A stretch of DNA of 34,257 nt from Rhizobium sp. GTDB taxonomy: Bacteria > Pseudomonadota > Alphaproteobacteria > Rhizobiales > Rhizobiaceae. The stretch lies in assembly GCA_029865885.1 (NCBI GenBank), contig JARXAK010000030.1, positions 1 through 34,257 of the forward strand, written 5' to 3'. Below the pieces are notes generated by a model. That model saw only the letters and a list, made by a program, of their open reading frames with translations, did not search any database and had not been told where the DNA came from. Positions 1 through 9,153 of the stretch are shown in pieces. A program made the position numbers and the translations under genes. How positions within the stretch are numbered: position 1 is the stretch's first letter; each line of letters begins with the position of its first letter.

Positions 1-1
1 G

Positions 2-466
2 CCGGGCGACATCGTGCTCGATCCCTTCTTCGGCTCCGGTACCACGGGTGCTGTCGCCAAGCGTCTCGGCCGCCATTTCGTCGGCATCGAGCGCGAGCAG
101 GATTACATCGATGCGGCCTCCGCCCGCATCGCCGCCGTCGAGCCTTTGGGCAAGGTCGAACTGACGGTCATGACCGGCAAGAAGGCCGAACCCCGCGTCG
201 CCTTCAACGTGCTGCTCGAAGCAGGCCTCGTGAAGCCCGGCCAGGTTCTGACCGACATCAAGCGCCGCCACTCCGCCATCATCCGCGCCGACGGCACGCT
301 GACGGCAAACGGCGAGGCCGGCTCCATCCACCGCGTCGGCGCCCGCGTCCAGGGCCTGGACGCCTGCAATGGCTGGACCTTCTGGCATACGGAGGAAAAG
401 GGCGCGCTGAAGCCGATCGACGACCTGCGCTCCGTCATCCGCAGCCGCATGGGCGGCCTGGAGTGA
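2..466 (+). CDS. ccrM: DNA methyltransferase C-terminal part (CcrM-like adenine-N6 methyltransferase), truncated by window start
   Basis: Reading frame open from the window edge; [24 protein letters not shown] is the SAM-binding FxGxG motif region, followed by a RAMA-like C-terminal domain typical of alphaproteobacterial CcrM. Confidence 0.8.
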   Translation, partial: PGDIVLDPFFGSGTTGAVAKRLGRHFVGIEREQDYIDAASARIAAVEPLGKVELTVMTGKKAEPRVAFNVLLEAGLVKPGQVLTDIKRRHSAIIRADGTLTANGEAGSIHRVGARVQGLDACNGWTFWHTEEKGALKPIDDLRSVIRSRMGGLE

Positions 467-831
467 CGAAATGGCTCCGGCGCCTTGAATGCGCCGAAGC
501 CGATTTCCATCAACATTAGAATAACTTCACATAACTGTGATCAGCTTCGAGCAAGTCGGGCACTTTATCTCGGCTGCATTCGATCTCTAGAGATCGATCT
601 GGCGCGGGCAGGGGTCCGCCAACTCCACCCGCGCCAGCATCTCATTCTTGCGCCGTCACGCCCAGAGCCGGCTGTTTCCCGCACCTCCATCTTGCTCTTT
701 TGTCCTCGATCGTGATCTGCATGACGGAAACGCATGCCGAGTGATAGGAAACACTTGATCAGGCGTTGCGCACACGCCACCATCCTGTCCGGCGGCAGGC
801 CATTGGGGGATTGCCCGGTCAGAGGTGCATC

Positions 832-1833
832 ATGGTCCGGCTTTCCAGGAAATTCCTCGCCATTCTTGCGTTCGCGCTGCTGGGATTGGCGCATAATGCC
901 TCTGCGGAAACCTGTCCGACCTTGGAGGGATTTGCCCCGCTTGAGGACATGGCTGTCTATGAAGGTGCCTGCCTCTACGGCGCGGAAGATGCCGGCTTTG
1001 CGCGCTTTGATCTGCCCGTCGGCCCGATAAAGGGCCGGGCCCCCTCCGAGGTCAAGCCGGTCGAGGGGCAGCTGCAGCGTCGCCTCTATGTCGCTCCCGA
1101 AGGCGCAAGTGCTGCCGACGTCTTTCTCAACTATCGCACGTCGTTGATAGGCGCCGGTTTTTCACCCCTGTTCGAATGTGCCGGCCGAGCCTGCGGCAGC
1201 AACAATGCCCTCTTGGGCAAGGTGGTCATCTATCCGGCAAATCGGAGGCTGCGCAATCTGGGGACTGCCTCAGAGTTCGCGCTCTATATCAAGGATGGCG
1301 AGCACTACATGGCAGCCGTTTCAGCAGATGGTACGCGCCATGTAGCGCTCTACGTCGCACAAAACCAGAAAGCACCACTCGCGGGAAATGCATCCGAACG
1401 CGCGGCTGTCCATCTGGATCTCGTCACGTCTTCCGCACTCGAAACCCGCATGATCGATGCCGCAGCCATGGCCAAGGGCATCTCGGACGAGGGGCATATA
1501 GCCCTCGACAATGTCTATTTCGACTTCGGCACCGCCACCCTTTCTGCTGAAGCCGCCCCGGCGATTGCCGAGATGACGAAGCTCCTGACCTCGAACCCGG
1601 GGCTGAAGGTCTATATCGTCGGCCACACCGATTGGATCGGAGATGCCGAGACGAACCTGCAGCTGTCACAAAAGCGGGCGCAGGCGGTCATGGCAGCCCT
1701 GGTGTCGGCGGGCATCTCGAAAGAACGCCTCGCCGCCGCCGGAATGGGCATGCTGGCACCGCGCGCCAGCAACCAGACAGAGCCGGGCCGCGCCATGAAC
1801 CGCCGCGTGGAACTGGTCGAGCGACCCGGTTGA
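832..1833 (+). CDS. OmpA-family outer membrane / peptidoglycan-associated protein
   Basis: Signal peptide (MVRLSRKFLAILAFALLGLAHNASA) and C-terminal OmpA motif (VYFDFGTATLSAEA...IVGHTDWIGDAETNLQLSQKRAQAV...GMGMLAPRASNQTEPGRAMNRRVEL). Confidence 0.88.
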   Translation: MVRLSRKFLAILAFALLGLAHNASAETCPTLEGFAPLEDMAVYEGACLYGAEDAGFARFDLPVGPIKGRAPSEVKPVEGQLQRRLYVAPEGASAADVFLNYRTSLIGAGFSPLFECAGRACGSNNALLGKVVIYPANRRLRNLGTASEFALYIKDGEHYMAAVSADGTRHVALYVAQNQKAPLAGNASERAAVHLDLVTSSALETRMIDAAAMAKGISDEGHIALDNVYFDFGTATLSAEAAPAIAEMTKLLTSNPGLKVYIVGHTDWIGDAETNLQLSQKRAQAVMAALVSAGISKERLAAAGMGMLAPRASNQTEPGRAMNRRVELVERPG

Positions 1834-1889
1834 GGAACGAGGGATGATCCGTGTTAGCGGGGCACCCACTCGGTAAACCGCCCGGAAAA

Positions 1890-2501
1890 TCAGGCAGAGA
1901 CACCCAGCCCCTGCAGATCCGCCTTGAGCTTGTCCGCCCCGGTAAAATGCACCGCATGCCAGCCGGCAGCACGCGCACCTTCGACATTGGGCAGACTGTC
2001 GTCGATAAACACGGAATGCGCTGGCGACAGGTCGAAATCCGCCGCATGGCGCTCGTAGATCGCGACGTCAGGCTTGATCAGCCCCACTTCGCCGGACACC
2101 GTCACACCGCGTGGCAGGTTGAGGAAGGGATACATCTTGCGCGCCTCGGAAAATGTGTCGGCGGCGAAGTTGGTGAGCATGGTCACGTCGCGTCCCGCAT
2201 CGATCAGCCCGGTCATGATGGCGACGCTGTCCTCATAGGCGTGCGGCACCATCTCGGCCCAGTATTTCCGGAAGGCGCGGATATGCGCTTCCTTCTCGGG
2301 AAACTCTGATATCAGCAGCGCCTCTGCGTCAGCCCAGCTGCGGCCGCGATCCTGCTCGATGTTCCAGTCATGGGTGCAGACGCGCTGAAAGAAATCCGCC
2401 CGCTCGTTCGCGTCCGGGATGATCCGCGAAAAGGGCAGGTTCGGATCGTAATGGATGAGCACCTTGCCGATGTCGAAGACGATATGGCGGATTTCGGTCA
2501 T
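1890..2501 (-). CDS. HAD-IA family hydrolase
   Basis: N-terminal IVFDIGKVLIHYD, TNFAADTF, and SVFIDDSLPNVEGARAAGW HAD motifs. Confidence 0.88.
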   Translation of the reverse strand: MTEIRHIVFDIGKVLIHYDPNLPFSRIIPDANERADFFQRVCTHDWNIEQDRGRSWADAEALLISEFPEKEAHIRAFRKYWAEMVPHAYEDSVAIMTGLIDAGRDVTMLTNFAADTFSEARKMYPFLNLPRGVTVSGEVGLIKPDVAIYERHAADFDLSPAHSVFIDDSLPNVEGARAAGWHAVHFTGADKLKADLQGLGVSA

Positions 2502-2504
2502 GTC

Positions 2505-3611
2505 TTAGCCCTTGGCTGTTGGAAAGGCGGTTGGAATAGCCGCCGCAATTGCCTTCTTCATGACAGTCGGCAGCGCTTGCCCATCAAGTTCGGTGACCGG
2601 CACCCAGAAACCGTGATTATCAGATGGACGGTCGATCGGCCCGACGCGGAAGATCGACAGTCTGAGCTCGAAATGGGTGAAGACATGGGCGATCGCGCCC
2701 GCCGCCTGCCAGTCGGCCGGGAAGGGGGCGGCCTCCACCCCCGTTTCCCCGTCCTGCCGCGAGGTCCACTCCGTCGTCGGCACCTCCGTCATGCCGCCCA
2801 GCAGTCCGCTTTCCACCCGCTTGCGCAAGAGAAGCCGTCCGTCGCGATCGACGGCGATGAAGGCCGCTCCGAGCCGCACCGGCTTTGCCTTCTTGGCGGC
2901 CTTGACCGGAAAACGCTCCGGCTCGTCACGCGCGAGCGCCAGACAGGCATCGTTGAAGGGACAGAGCGCACAGGCCGGGCGCTTCGGCGTGCAGATCGTC
3001 GCGCCCAGATCCATCATCGCCTGGGCAAAGTCTCCTGGCCGGTCGGTCGGCGTCAGCTCCGCCACCTTCGCCTTCATCTGCGGCTTGGATCCCGGAAGCG
3101 GCGCCTCGATCGCGAACAGCCGTGAGATCACCCGCTCGACATTGCCGTCCATCACAGCGGATGGCCGGTTGAAGGCGATCGCGGCCACCGCAGCCGAGGT
3201 ATAATCGCCGATGCCGGGAAGCGCACGCAAACCCTCCTCGGTATCGGGAAAGACGCCATCATGCTGAAAGGCGACGGCCTCGGCGCATTTCTTCAGATTG
3301 CGGGCGCGGGCATAGTAGCCAAGCCCCGCCCAGGCGGCCATGACATCCTCGGTCTGTGCCTCCGCGAGATCCCTGACCGTCGGCCAACGCGCAATGAACT
3401 TGGCAAAATAGGCCTTCACCGCCGCAACCGTCGTCTGCTGCAGCATCACCTCGGACATCCAGATGTAGTAGGGGTTTGGCGTCATCCCGCGCTTGGCTGC
3501 ACTGGGTGATATGCGCCAGGGCAGCTCCCGGTGATGCCGGTCATACCAGGCGAGCAGCGTGGGAGCTGTCGGTCGTGTCAGGGCTTTGCTGGGGAGTGTC
3601 ACGCCGGCCAT
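2505..3611 (-). CDS. mutY: A/G-specific adenine glycosylase
   Basis: HhH-GPD glycosylase with LPWR, MLQQTTVAAVKAYFAKF, LPGIGDYTSAAVAAIAF, and 4Fe-4S cysteines CTPKRPACALCPFNDAC; start set at ATG 3611 (MAGVTLPSK) rather than the extended ORF. Confidence 0.93.
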   Translation of the reverse strand: MAGVTLPSKALTRPTAPTLLAWYDRHHRELPWRISPSAAKRGMTPNPYYIWMSEVMLQQTTVAAVKAYFAKFIARWPTVRDLAEAQTEDVMAAWAGLGYYARARNLKKCAEAVAFQHDGVFPDTEEGLRALPGIGDYTSAAVAAIAFNRPSAVMDGNVERVISRLFAIEAPLPGSKPQMKAKVAELTPTDRPGDFAQAMMDLGATICTPKRPACALCPFNDACLALARDEPERFPVKAAKKAKPVRLGAAFIAVDRDGRLLLRKRVESGLLGGMTEVPTTEWTSRQDGETGVEAAPFPADWQAAGAIAHVFTHFELRLSIFRVGPIDRPSDNHGFWVPVTELDGQALPTVMKKAIAAAIPTAFPTAKG

Positions 3612-3693
3612 TTGCGAAAGGAGGGGAGGATGGACTATATCTGGCCAAAGCAGCCGCCTGATCAAGGGCCGATGTGAAGGATCCCCAGCCGCC

Positions 3694-4185
3694 ATGTCCA
3701 AGTTCAAGGGCGCAAACCAGATCGCCGACATCGCCAACGGCATCGTCGACCCGGTGCTGGCGCGCCGCGCCGGCATCAACACGGCGCTGCTCGGTTCCTG
3801 GGAAGATATCGTCGGCGAGGGCTTTGCCGATTGCACCCGACCGGAAAAGATCGCCTGGCCGCGCCGCTCTGACCTGCCCGAGGATGGCGGCCATCGCCCC
3901 GGCGTGCTGACGATTGCCTGCGAGGGCGCGCGTGCGCTCTTCCTCTCCCATGCCCAGGGCGAGTTGATCGCCCGCATCAACGGCTTCTTCGGTTATCCCG
4001 CGATCGGCCAGGTCCGCATCGTCCAGAAACCGGTCTCGGTTGCAAGCACGAGACCCCGCATCCGCAAGCTCGAAGGCGAAAAGGCAAAGCGCCTGGAAGC
4101 GATGATGGACGGCATCGAAAACGAGAACCTCCGCCGCGCCGTCGAGCGGCTCGGCACCGCCGTGCTGCAGGCCAAACGCAAGTAA
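3694..4185 (+). CDS. DUF721 / DciA-like protein
   Basis: NTALLGSWEDIVGEGFADCTRPEKIAWPR...GVLTIACEGARALFLSHAQGELIARINGFFGYPAIGQVRIVQ matches the DUF721 pattern; divergent from mutY. Confidence 0.8.
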   Translation: MSKFKGANQIADIANGIVDPVLARRAGINTALLGSWEDIVGEGFADCTRPEKIAWPRRSDLPEDGGHRPGVLTIACEGARALFLSHAQGELIARINGFFGYPAIGQVRIVQKPVSVASTRPRIRKLEGEKAKRLEAMMDGIENENLRRAVERLGTAVLQAKRK

Positions 4186-4382
4186 CCGCACCGTCAGGCA
4201 CGACTGCCGAGATCTCCTGAAATCAAAGGGTTTCCACCGCCCTGCGGCCTCTGAAAGGGGCATCGGGACGGCCAAGTTTGGGCCGATCTCCGGGCCTGCG
4301 TTGCCGTGTTCACGGACCGGGTCTACCACTCGCGCATCGGCCATTGGCCCGCCCGAAATCGCCCCATCCAGCAGGAACCGCC

Positions 4383-6653
4383 GTGAACGTCCACCATCCC
4401 GATCCCGTTGCGGACTCCAAGACCGTGATCGACGCCAGTCCGCGGCGGCGGGGCTGGCGCATCCCGGTTCCCGGCACTGCGACGCCCTTCCTTGCGCCGC
4501 TGCTCTTTGCCGTGATCGCCGGCATCGACAGCCTCGGCACCAGCATCGCCTTTGCCGCGCTGATCTTCGCAGGGCCACTGGCTGCAGGCTTCGGCATGGG
4601 CGTCGGCGTGATCCTGCTCTCCAGCATCGTGATGGCGCTCTGGATTGCCCTGCGCAGCCGTTATCCCTCCAGCATCGGTCAGGTGCAGGAGGCCAGCATC
4701 GCGATCCTCGCCACCGCGATCGCCGCCGCCACCATCCAGCTTGAATTCCGACCCGACGAGGTCAAGGTCGCCACCGCCTTTGCCGTCCTCGGTTCGAGTG
4801 CGATGGTCACCGGCGCGGTCTTCTGGCTGTTCGGCCTCTGCCGCTTCGGTCGGCTGGTGCGCTTCATGCCCTATCCGGTCGTCGCCGGTTTCCTTGCCGG
4901 CTCCGGCTGGCTGCTCATCCAGGGCGCGGTGATGATGATTGTCGGCGATCAGAGCCTCGTCGATCTCTTTGTCCGTCACGACGGCCAGCAGGCGCTTGCC
5001 AATCTCTATGTCGCCGTCGTCTTTGCCGTCGTGATGATCTTCTGCCTCAGGCGCTCCACGAGCCCCTTGACCATGCCGCTCGTTTTGCTCGGCGGCGGCG
5101 TCCTCTTTTATGCCATGCTGGCCGTCATGGGCGTCGAGAGCGAGCAGGCAAGAGCCCTGCAATGGTTGCCCGCCATGCCCTCGGGGCAGGGTTTTGCTCT
5201 CCCCCATCCGGTCGACGTCCTGAAATCGGCGGATTGGTCGGTGGTCCTTGATGCCGCGCCGGCCATCACCTCGGTCGCGCTTCTCGGCATGATCGGCCTC
5301 TTGCTCAATACCAGCGGCCTGGAAGTCGCAACCCGCCAGGAGATCGATGCCGACGCAGAACTGCGCACGACAGGCATCGCCAATATCGTCGCTGGCGGTT
5401 TCGGCGGCGCGCCGGGCTATACCGGCCTGTCCATGACCCTGCTCGCCAACCGCATGGGGGCCACCGCACGCTCCGTCGGCATTGCAACTGCGGTGGTGCT
5501 GGCCCTGATGCTGCCGTTTGCGGGCGAGCTTGCCGGCGCCATGCCGACCTTTGTCGCCGCCGGCCTGATGAACGCGCTCGGCGTCGAACTCATCCATGAC
5601 TGGCTCTGGCGCACGCGGTCACAGCTTCCCCGCATCGAGTGGCTCGTGGTTGTTGCCATCCCGCTCGGCATGGCCGCCTTTGGTTTCATGGGCGGCATGG
5701 CGCTCGGCCTCGGCCTCTCCCTCGTCACCTTCGTCTACAACTACGCCCGTCTTTCGGTCATCCGGGTCAATGCGTCCCTGCGCGAGCGCAAGAGCAGCAT
5801 CGATCGGCCACCTGCGGAAAACAGCCTGATCGAGCTAGAAGGCGAGCAGGTCCAGGTTCTGGAGCTGCAGGAATTCCTGTTTTTCGGCACCGCCGAACAG
5901 GTGGTCGAGGCAATCCGAAAGCGCCTGCAGGATCGCAGCCGCCTGTCGCTACGCTTCGTCGTCATCGATTTCCGCCGCGTCAGCGGCATGGATGCCGCCG
6001 CCGCCGCCACCTTCACCAAGATCCGCAATCTGCTTGCCGGCAATGGCGTGGAACTGGTCTTCAGCGGCCTGTCGCCCGATATCGAACAGGCGCTGGCGCG
6101 AAACGGGATCGATTTTTCATCCGATCCGTCCATCGGACGCGAACGCGATCTCGACCACGCCCTGGAACGTTGCGAGGAGCGTCTGATCGCGGCCATCGCC
6201 CGCGAGGAGACCTGGCAGGATATCGAGGACTATTTTGTCCAGACCATCGGTCCGAGTGCGCGGTTGAAGGATCTGGTCGCCTCGATGGAGGAAATCCGCC
6301 TGCAGCCGGGGGACCGCTTCATCCGGGCGGGAGAGCCGGGCGATGATCTCTTCCTGCTCTGGACCGGTCGCGCCAAGGTCGAGGCCGTGCTCGGCAACGG
6401 CAAGCGCCTGCGTCTCCGAACCGTCAAGCCCGGCGTCGTGCTCGGCGAAATCGCCATCTATCGCGGTGGCCCGCGCACGGCCGATGTCGTGGCCGAGGTC
6501 CCCTCCACGGTCTACCGCCTGGCCCGTCGCCAGCTGCGTTATCTCGAACAGGCCGATCCGGAACTGGCGCTCCTCGTCCACCGCCTCTGCGCCACCACAC
6601 TCGCCGAACGCCTGACGATCGCCAACCGCGTGGTGCAGTCGCTGCACGAGTGA
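4383..6653 (+). CDS. SulP/SLC26-family anion transporter with STAS and C-terminal cyclic-nucleotide-binding domain
   Basis: Multi-TM SulP core, STAS segment (LRFVVIDFRRVSGMDAAAAATF), then cNMP-binding segment (LQPGDRFIRAGEPGDDLFLLWTGRAKVE...VKPGVVLGEIAIYRGGPRTADVVAE). GTG start at 4383 preceded by an AGGA-like SD. Confidence 0.88.
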   Translation: MNVHHPDPVADSKTVIDASPRRRGWRIPVPGTATPFLAPLLFAVIAGIDSLGTSIAFAALIFAGPLAAGFGMGVGVILLSSIVMALWIALRSRYPSSIGQVQEASIAILATAIAAATIQLEFRPDEVKVATAFAVLGSSAMVTGAVFWLFGLCRFGRLVRFMPYPVVAGFLAGSGWLLIQGAVMMIVGDQSLVDLFVRHDGQQALANLYVAVVFAVVMIFCLRRSTSPLTMPLVLLGGGVLFYAMLAVMGVESEQARALQWLPAMPSGQGFALPHPVDVLKSADWSVVLDAAPAITSVALLGMIGLLLNTSGLEVATRQEIDADAELRTTGIANIVAGGFGGAPGYTGLSMTLLANRMGATARSVGIATAVVLALMLPFAGELAGAMPTFVAAGLMNALGVELIHDWLWRTRSQLPRIEWLVVVAIPLGMAAFGFMGGMALGLGLSLVTFVYNYARLSVIRVNASLRERKSSIDRPPAENSLIELEGEQVQVLELQEFLFFGTAEQVVEAIRKRLQDRSRLSLRFVVIDFRRVSGMDAAAAATFTKIRNLLAGNGVELVFSGLSPDIEQALARNGIDFSSDPSIGRERDLDHALERCEERLIAAIAREETWQDIEDYFVQTIGPSARLKDLVASMEEIRLQPGDRFIRAGEPGDDLFLLWTGRAKVEAVLGNGKRLRLRTVKPGVVLGEIAIYRGGPRTADVVAEVPSTVYRLARRQLRYLEQADPELALLVHRLCATTLAERLTIANRVVQSLHE

Positions 6654-6662
6654 CGCTGATTA

Positions 6663-6924
6663 TACCAAGTGTCGATGATAAGAACCGATAGGATCGGCTC
6701 GACCGCCCTTTCTGGCTAGGAGAGGTCCGAAGAGCGATGCTGTCGCATCGGTCAAGGAGCTCGACGACGCCAGAACGGGCGGGAAGCCGACCAAAGGTGG
6801 CTTATTGCAGGCCTCCGGCGTTGTTGCGCCGCTTGGCCGATGCGACAGCATCGCCCGGCGCGCCGGGCCTAGCCAGCGACCCGCAATAAGCCATCCTATC
6901 GGTTCCTATCATCGACACTTGGTA
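6663..6924. repeat. ~262 bp large palindromic element with 32-bp terminal inverted repeats and a nested inner inverted repeat
   Basis: taccaagtgtcgatgataagaaccgataggat (6663-6694) vs reverse complement of 6893-6924 with one mismatch; inner ggcttattgc (6799-6808) / gcaataagcc (6883-6892); internal hairpins cgatgc-tgtc-gcatcg at 6735-6750 and cgatgc-gaca-gcatcg at 6838-6853. Confidence 0.9.
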
Positions 6925-9153
6925 TTACTTGCTGCTTGCGGTAAACACGCCGTCCCAGCCATCGGGCGCTGCCTCGGGCAGTCCAGCCAGGCGTTCCGCA
7001 TAAAGCGCGTGTGTGCCGGAAAGCGCGTTATCCGGTCGTGCCAGGAGCCCCTGCAACAGCGCGCGGGCTGCTGCAAAATCACCCGCCTGCCACGCGGTGA
7101 TCAAGGCGTTGTGGCGGTCAAGCAGGCCTGCATGCTCCTCGACATCACCGTCTGAAACGCCCAGCAGCGCAAACAATGTCACCGGCGCCTGCCGTCCGAC
7201 GACGCGCACCCGGTCCACTTCCGCAAACAGAAGGCCCGTAGTGCGCGCCCGCACCTCCTCGGTCACCAGGATCGAGACCTCGTAGAGCTTGGTCATGCCC
7301 TCGACGCGGGACGCGAGATTGACGCTGTCGCCGAGGCAGGAATAGCTGAAGCGCTGGTCGGAGCCGAGATTGCCGACACAGGCCATGCCGGTGTTGAGCC
7401 CGATGCCGATCTTGAGGCCCATGCCGTTCTCGCGATTGAGACGTTGGAGCGCCGAGACCATGTCGAGGGCGGCAAGGCAGGCCTTTTGCGGATGGTCGGT
7501 TATGTCGAGCGGTGCGTTCCAGAAGGCCATGACCGCATCGCCGATATATTTGTCGATCGTCGCCTCGCGTTTCAGAAGCACGTCCGTCATCGGCGTCAGG
7601 AAGTTGTTGAGCAGGCCCGTCAGTTCGGTCGGCGTCAGCTTCTCCGACAGTGTGGTGAAGCCACGGATATCGGAGAACAGGATGGTGAGCTCCCGGTCCT
7701 CACCGCCCAGCGTCAGACCTTCCGGATTTTCGGAGAGGCGCTCGACCAGCGTCGGGGAGAGGTAGCGCCCGAAGCTTTCGCGAACGAAACGCTTTTCCCG
7801 ATGGGTGAGCATCAGCAGAAGCGGCAGGGCGGTCAGCAGCACCGATCCCAAAGCCGCAAGCGGCAGCAGCGGATCAAAGAGCGTCAATGCCCGGGAAAAA
7901 GCGAGCCACGAGCCTCCCCCGATGATTGCGGCAAGAAGGAAGCCGGTGACGACGGAAAGGGCAGGGGTTGCGGTTGCAAGCACCACCAGAAGGATCAGGC
8001 CGACCGTGATCGCAGCTGTCCGTTCCGCGCCGATCATCCAGTCTGGCCGCTCAAGGAACACGCCGCTTGCGATCTGGTCGATGATTTCGGCATGCACTTT
8101 CACACCGGCCATGGCGGGATCAACGGGCGTCGCCACGATGTCGCGCAGGCCGACAGCACTCGTGCCCACCAGCAGGATCCGCCCCTGGATCTGGCCGGTC
8201 AGCGCCCCAGCCTTTGCCGGATCGAAGAGATCGGCGGCGGAGATGACGGGCATGTTCGGCAGGCCGGAATAGTAGATCCAGATTTCGCCATCGGCGGAAA
8301 GCGGCACATCCAGCGCCCCCACCCTCAGATCCGTGAAGGCGGAGCCCGCGTCGGTTCCCGCCGAGCGCAAGATGAACGAGCCCTCCTGCTGAGCGATCCG
8401 GAGCGTTTCGATCGACAGCGCCGGATAGAGACGATCGCCCTGCATGGAGACCAGTGGGAAGGTTCGGATGATGTTGTCAGGCGTTGGCGGGAAGGAGAAA
8501 TAGCCCATCGCGGTCGCGCGCTCGGTCAGCTCGGGCAGATTGGCAAGCGCACCGGAATAGGGGATGAGGCGCGCGCGGGGATCAGGCCCGATGAAGGAAA
8601 AGCCGGCCTTTGGGTCCGGTGCCGGCGCTGTGGTCTCGTTGCTGAGTGCGATCCCGAGCGCCACGGTATTCGAGGCAACGGCTTCAGCCAGAAGAGCATC
8701 CGGGTCCGGCAGGTTCTGAGCCACCTCTATCGAGACGCCCTGCCGTCGCATCTCCTCGACAAGCCGCATCGGGGCCGTGCGGTCAGGCTCGGAAAACACG
8801 ATGTCGAAGCCGATGGCCGCCGCACCAAGGCCACTTGCCTGCGTCACCATCTCGGCCACCGTCCGCCGCGACCAGGGCCATTGCCCGAGCTTGCCGATCG
8901 AGGCCTCGTCGATATCGATGACGGCAACGGGCGGATCGGTGGCGTCGCGCGGCTTGACCAGCTGATAGGCGTCGAACACCAGCGCGGTCAGCCGGAAGGC
9001 CTGTGGTGCGAAGGTCGCATGACCGACAAGGACCGCGATAAGTGCCGCCATGCCGACCAAGACGACACCCAGCCTGCGCCGCTCAGACGAGGACAGGCGG
9101 CGCGAGGTTGGCTGAACCACTCCGTTTCGCGTGCCTCCGGCGGGACCTGTCAC
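6925..9153 (-). CDS. CHASE2-domain class III adenylate/guanylate cyclase
   Basis: N-terminal TM, CHASE2 region (VAVIDIDEASIGKLGQWPWSRRTVAEMV...GAAAIGFDIVFSEPDR), three-TM segment, then cyclase (ELTILFSDIRGFTTLSEKL...IDKYIGDAVMAFWNAP...GIGLNTGMACVGNLGSDQRFSYSCLGDSVNLASRVE). Confidence 0.92.
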   Translation of the reverse strand: MTGPAGGTRNGVVQPTSRRLSSSERRRLGVVLVGMAALIAVLVGHATFAPQAFRLTALVFDAYQLVKPRDATDPPVAVIDIDEASIGKLGQWPWSRRTVAEMVTQASGLGAAAIGFDIVFSEPDRTAPMRLVEEMRRQGVSIEVAQNLPDPDALLAEAVASNTVALGIALSNETTAPAPDPKAGFSFIGPDPRARLIPYSGALANLPELTERATAMGYFSFPPTPDNIIRTFPLVSMQGDRLYPALSIETLRIAQQEGSFILRSAGTDAGSAFTDLRVGALDVPLSADGEIWIYYSGLPNMPVISAADLFDPAKAGALTGQIQGRILLVGTSAVGLRDIVATPVDPAMAGVKVHAEIIDQIASGVFLERPDWMIGAERTAAITVGLILLVVLATATPALSVVTGFLLAAIIGGGSWLAFSRALTLFDPLLPLAALGSVLLTALPLLLMLTHREKRFVRESFGRYLSPTLVERLSENPEGLTLGGEDRELTILFSDIRGFTTLSEKLTPTELTGLLNNFLTPMTDVLLKREATIDKYIGDAVMAFWNAPLDITDHPQKACLAALDMVSALQRLNRENGMGLKIGIGLNTGMACVGNLGSDQRFSYSCLGDSVNLASRVEGMTKLYEVSILVTEEVRARTTGLLFAEVDRVRVVGRQAPVTLFALLGVSDGDVEEHAGLLDRHNALITAWQAGDFAAARALLQGLLARPDNALSGTHALYAERLAGLPEAAPDGWDGVFTASSK

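Noticed and set aside
4323-5597. 424-aa minus-strand ORF antisense to the SulP gene
   Set aside because: Shadow ORF; composition is H/G/D/E-rich and not protein-like.
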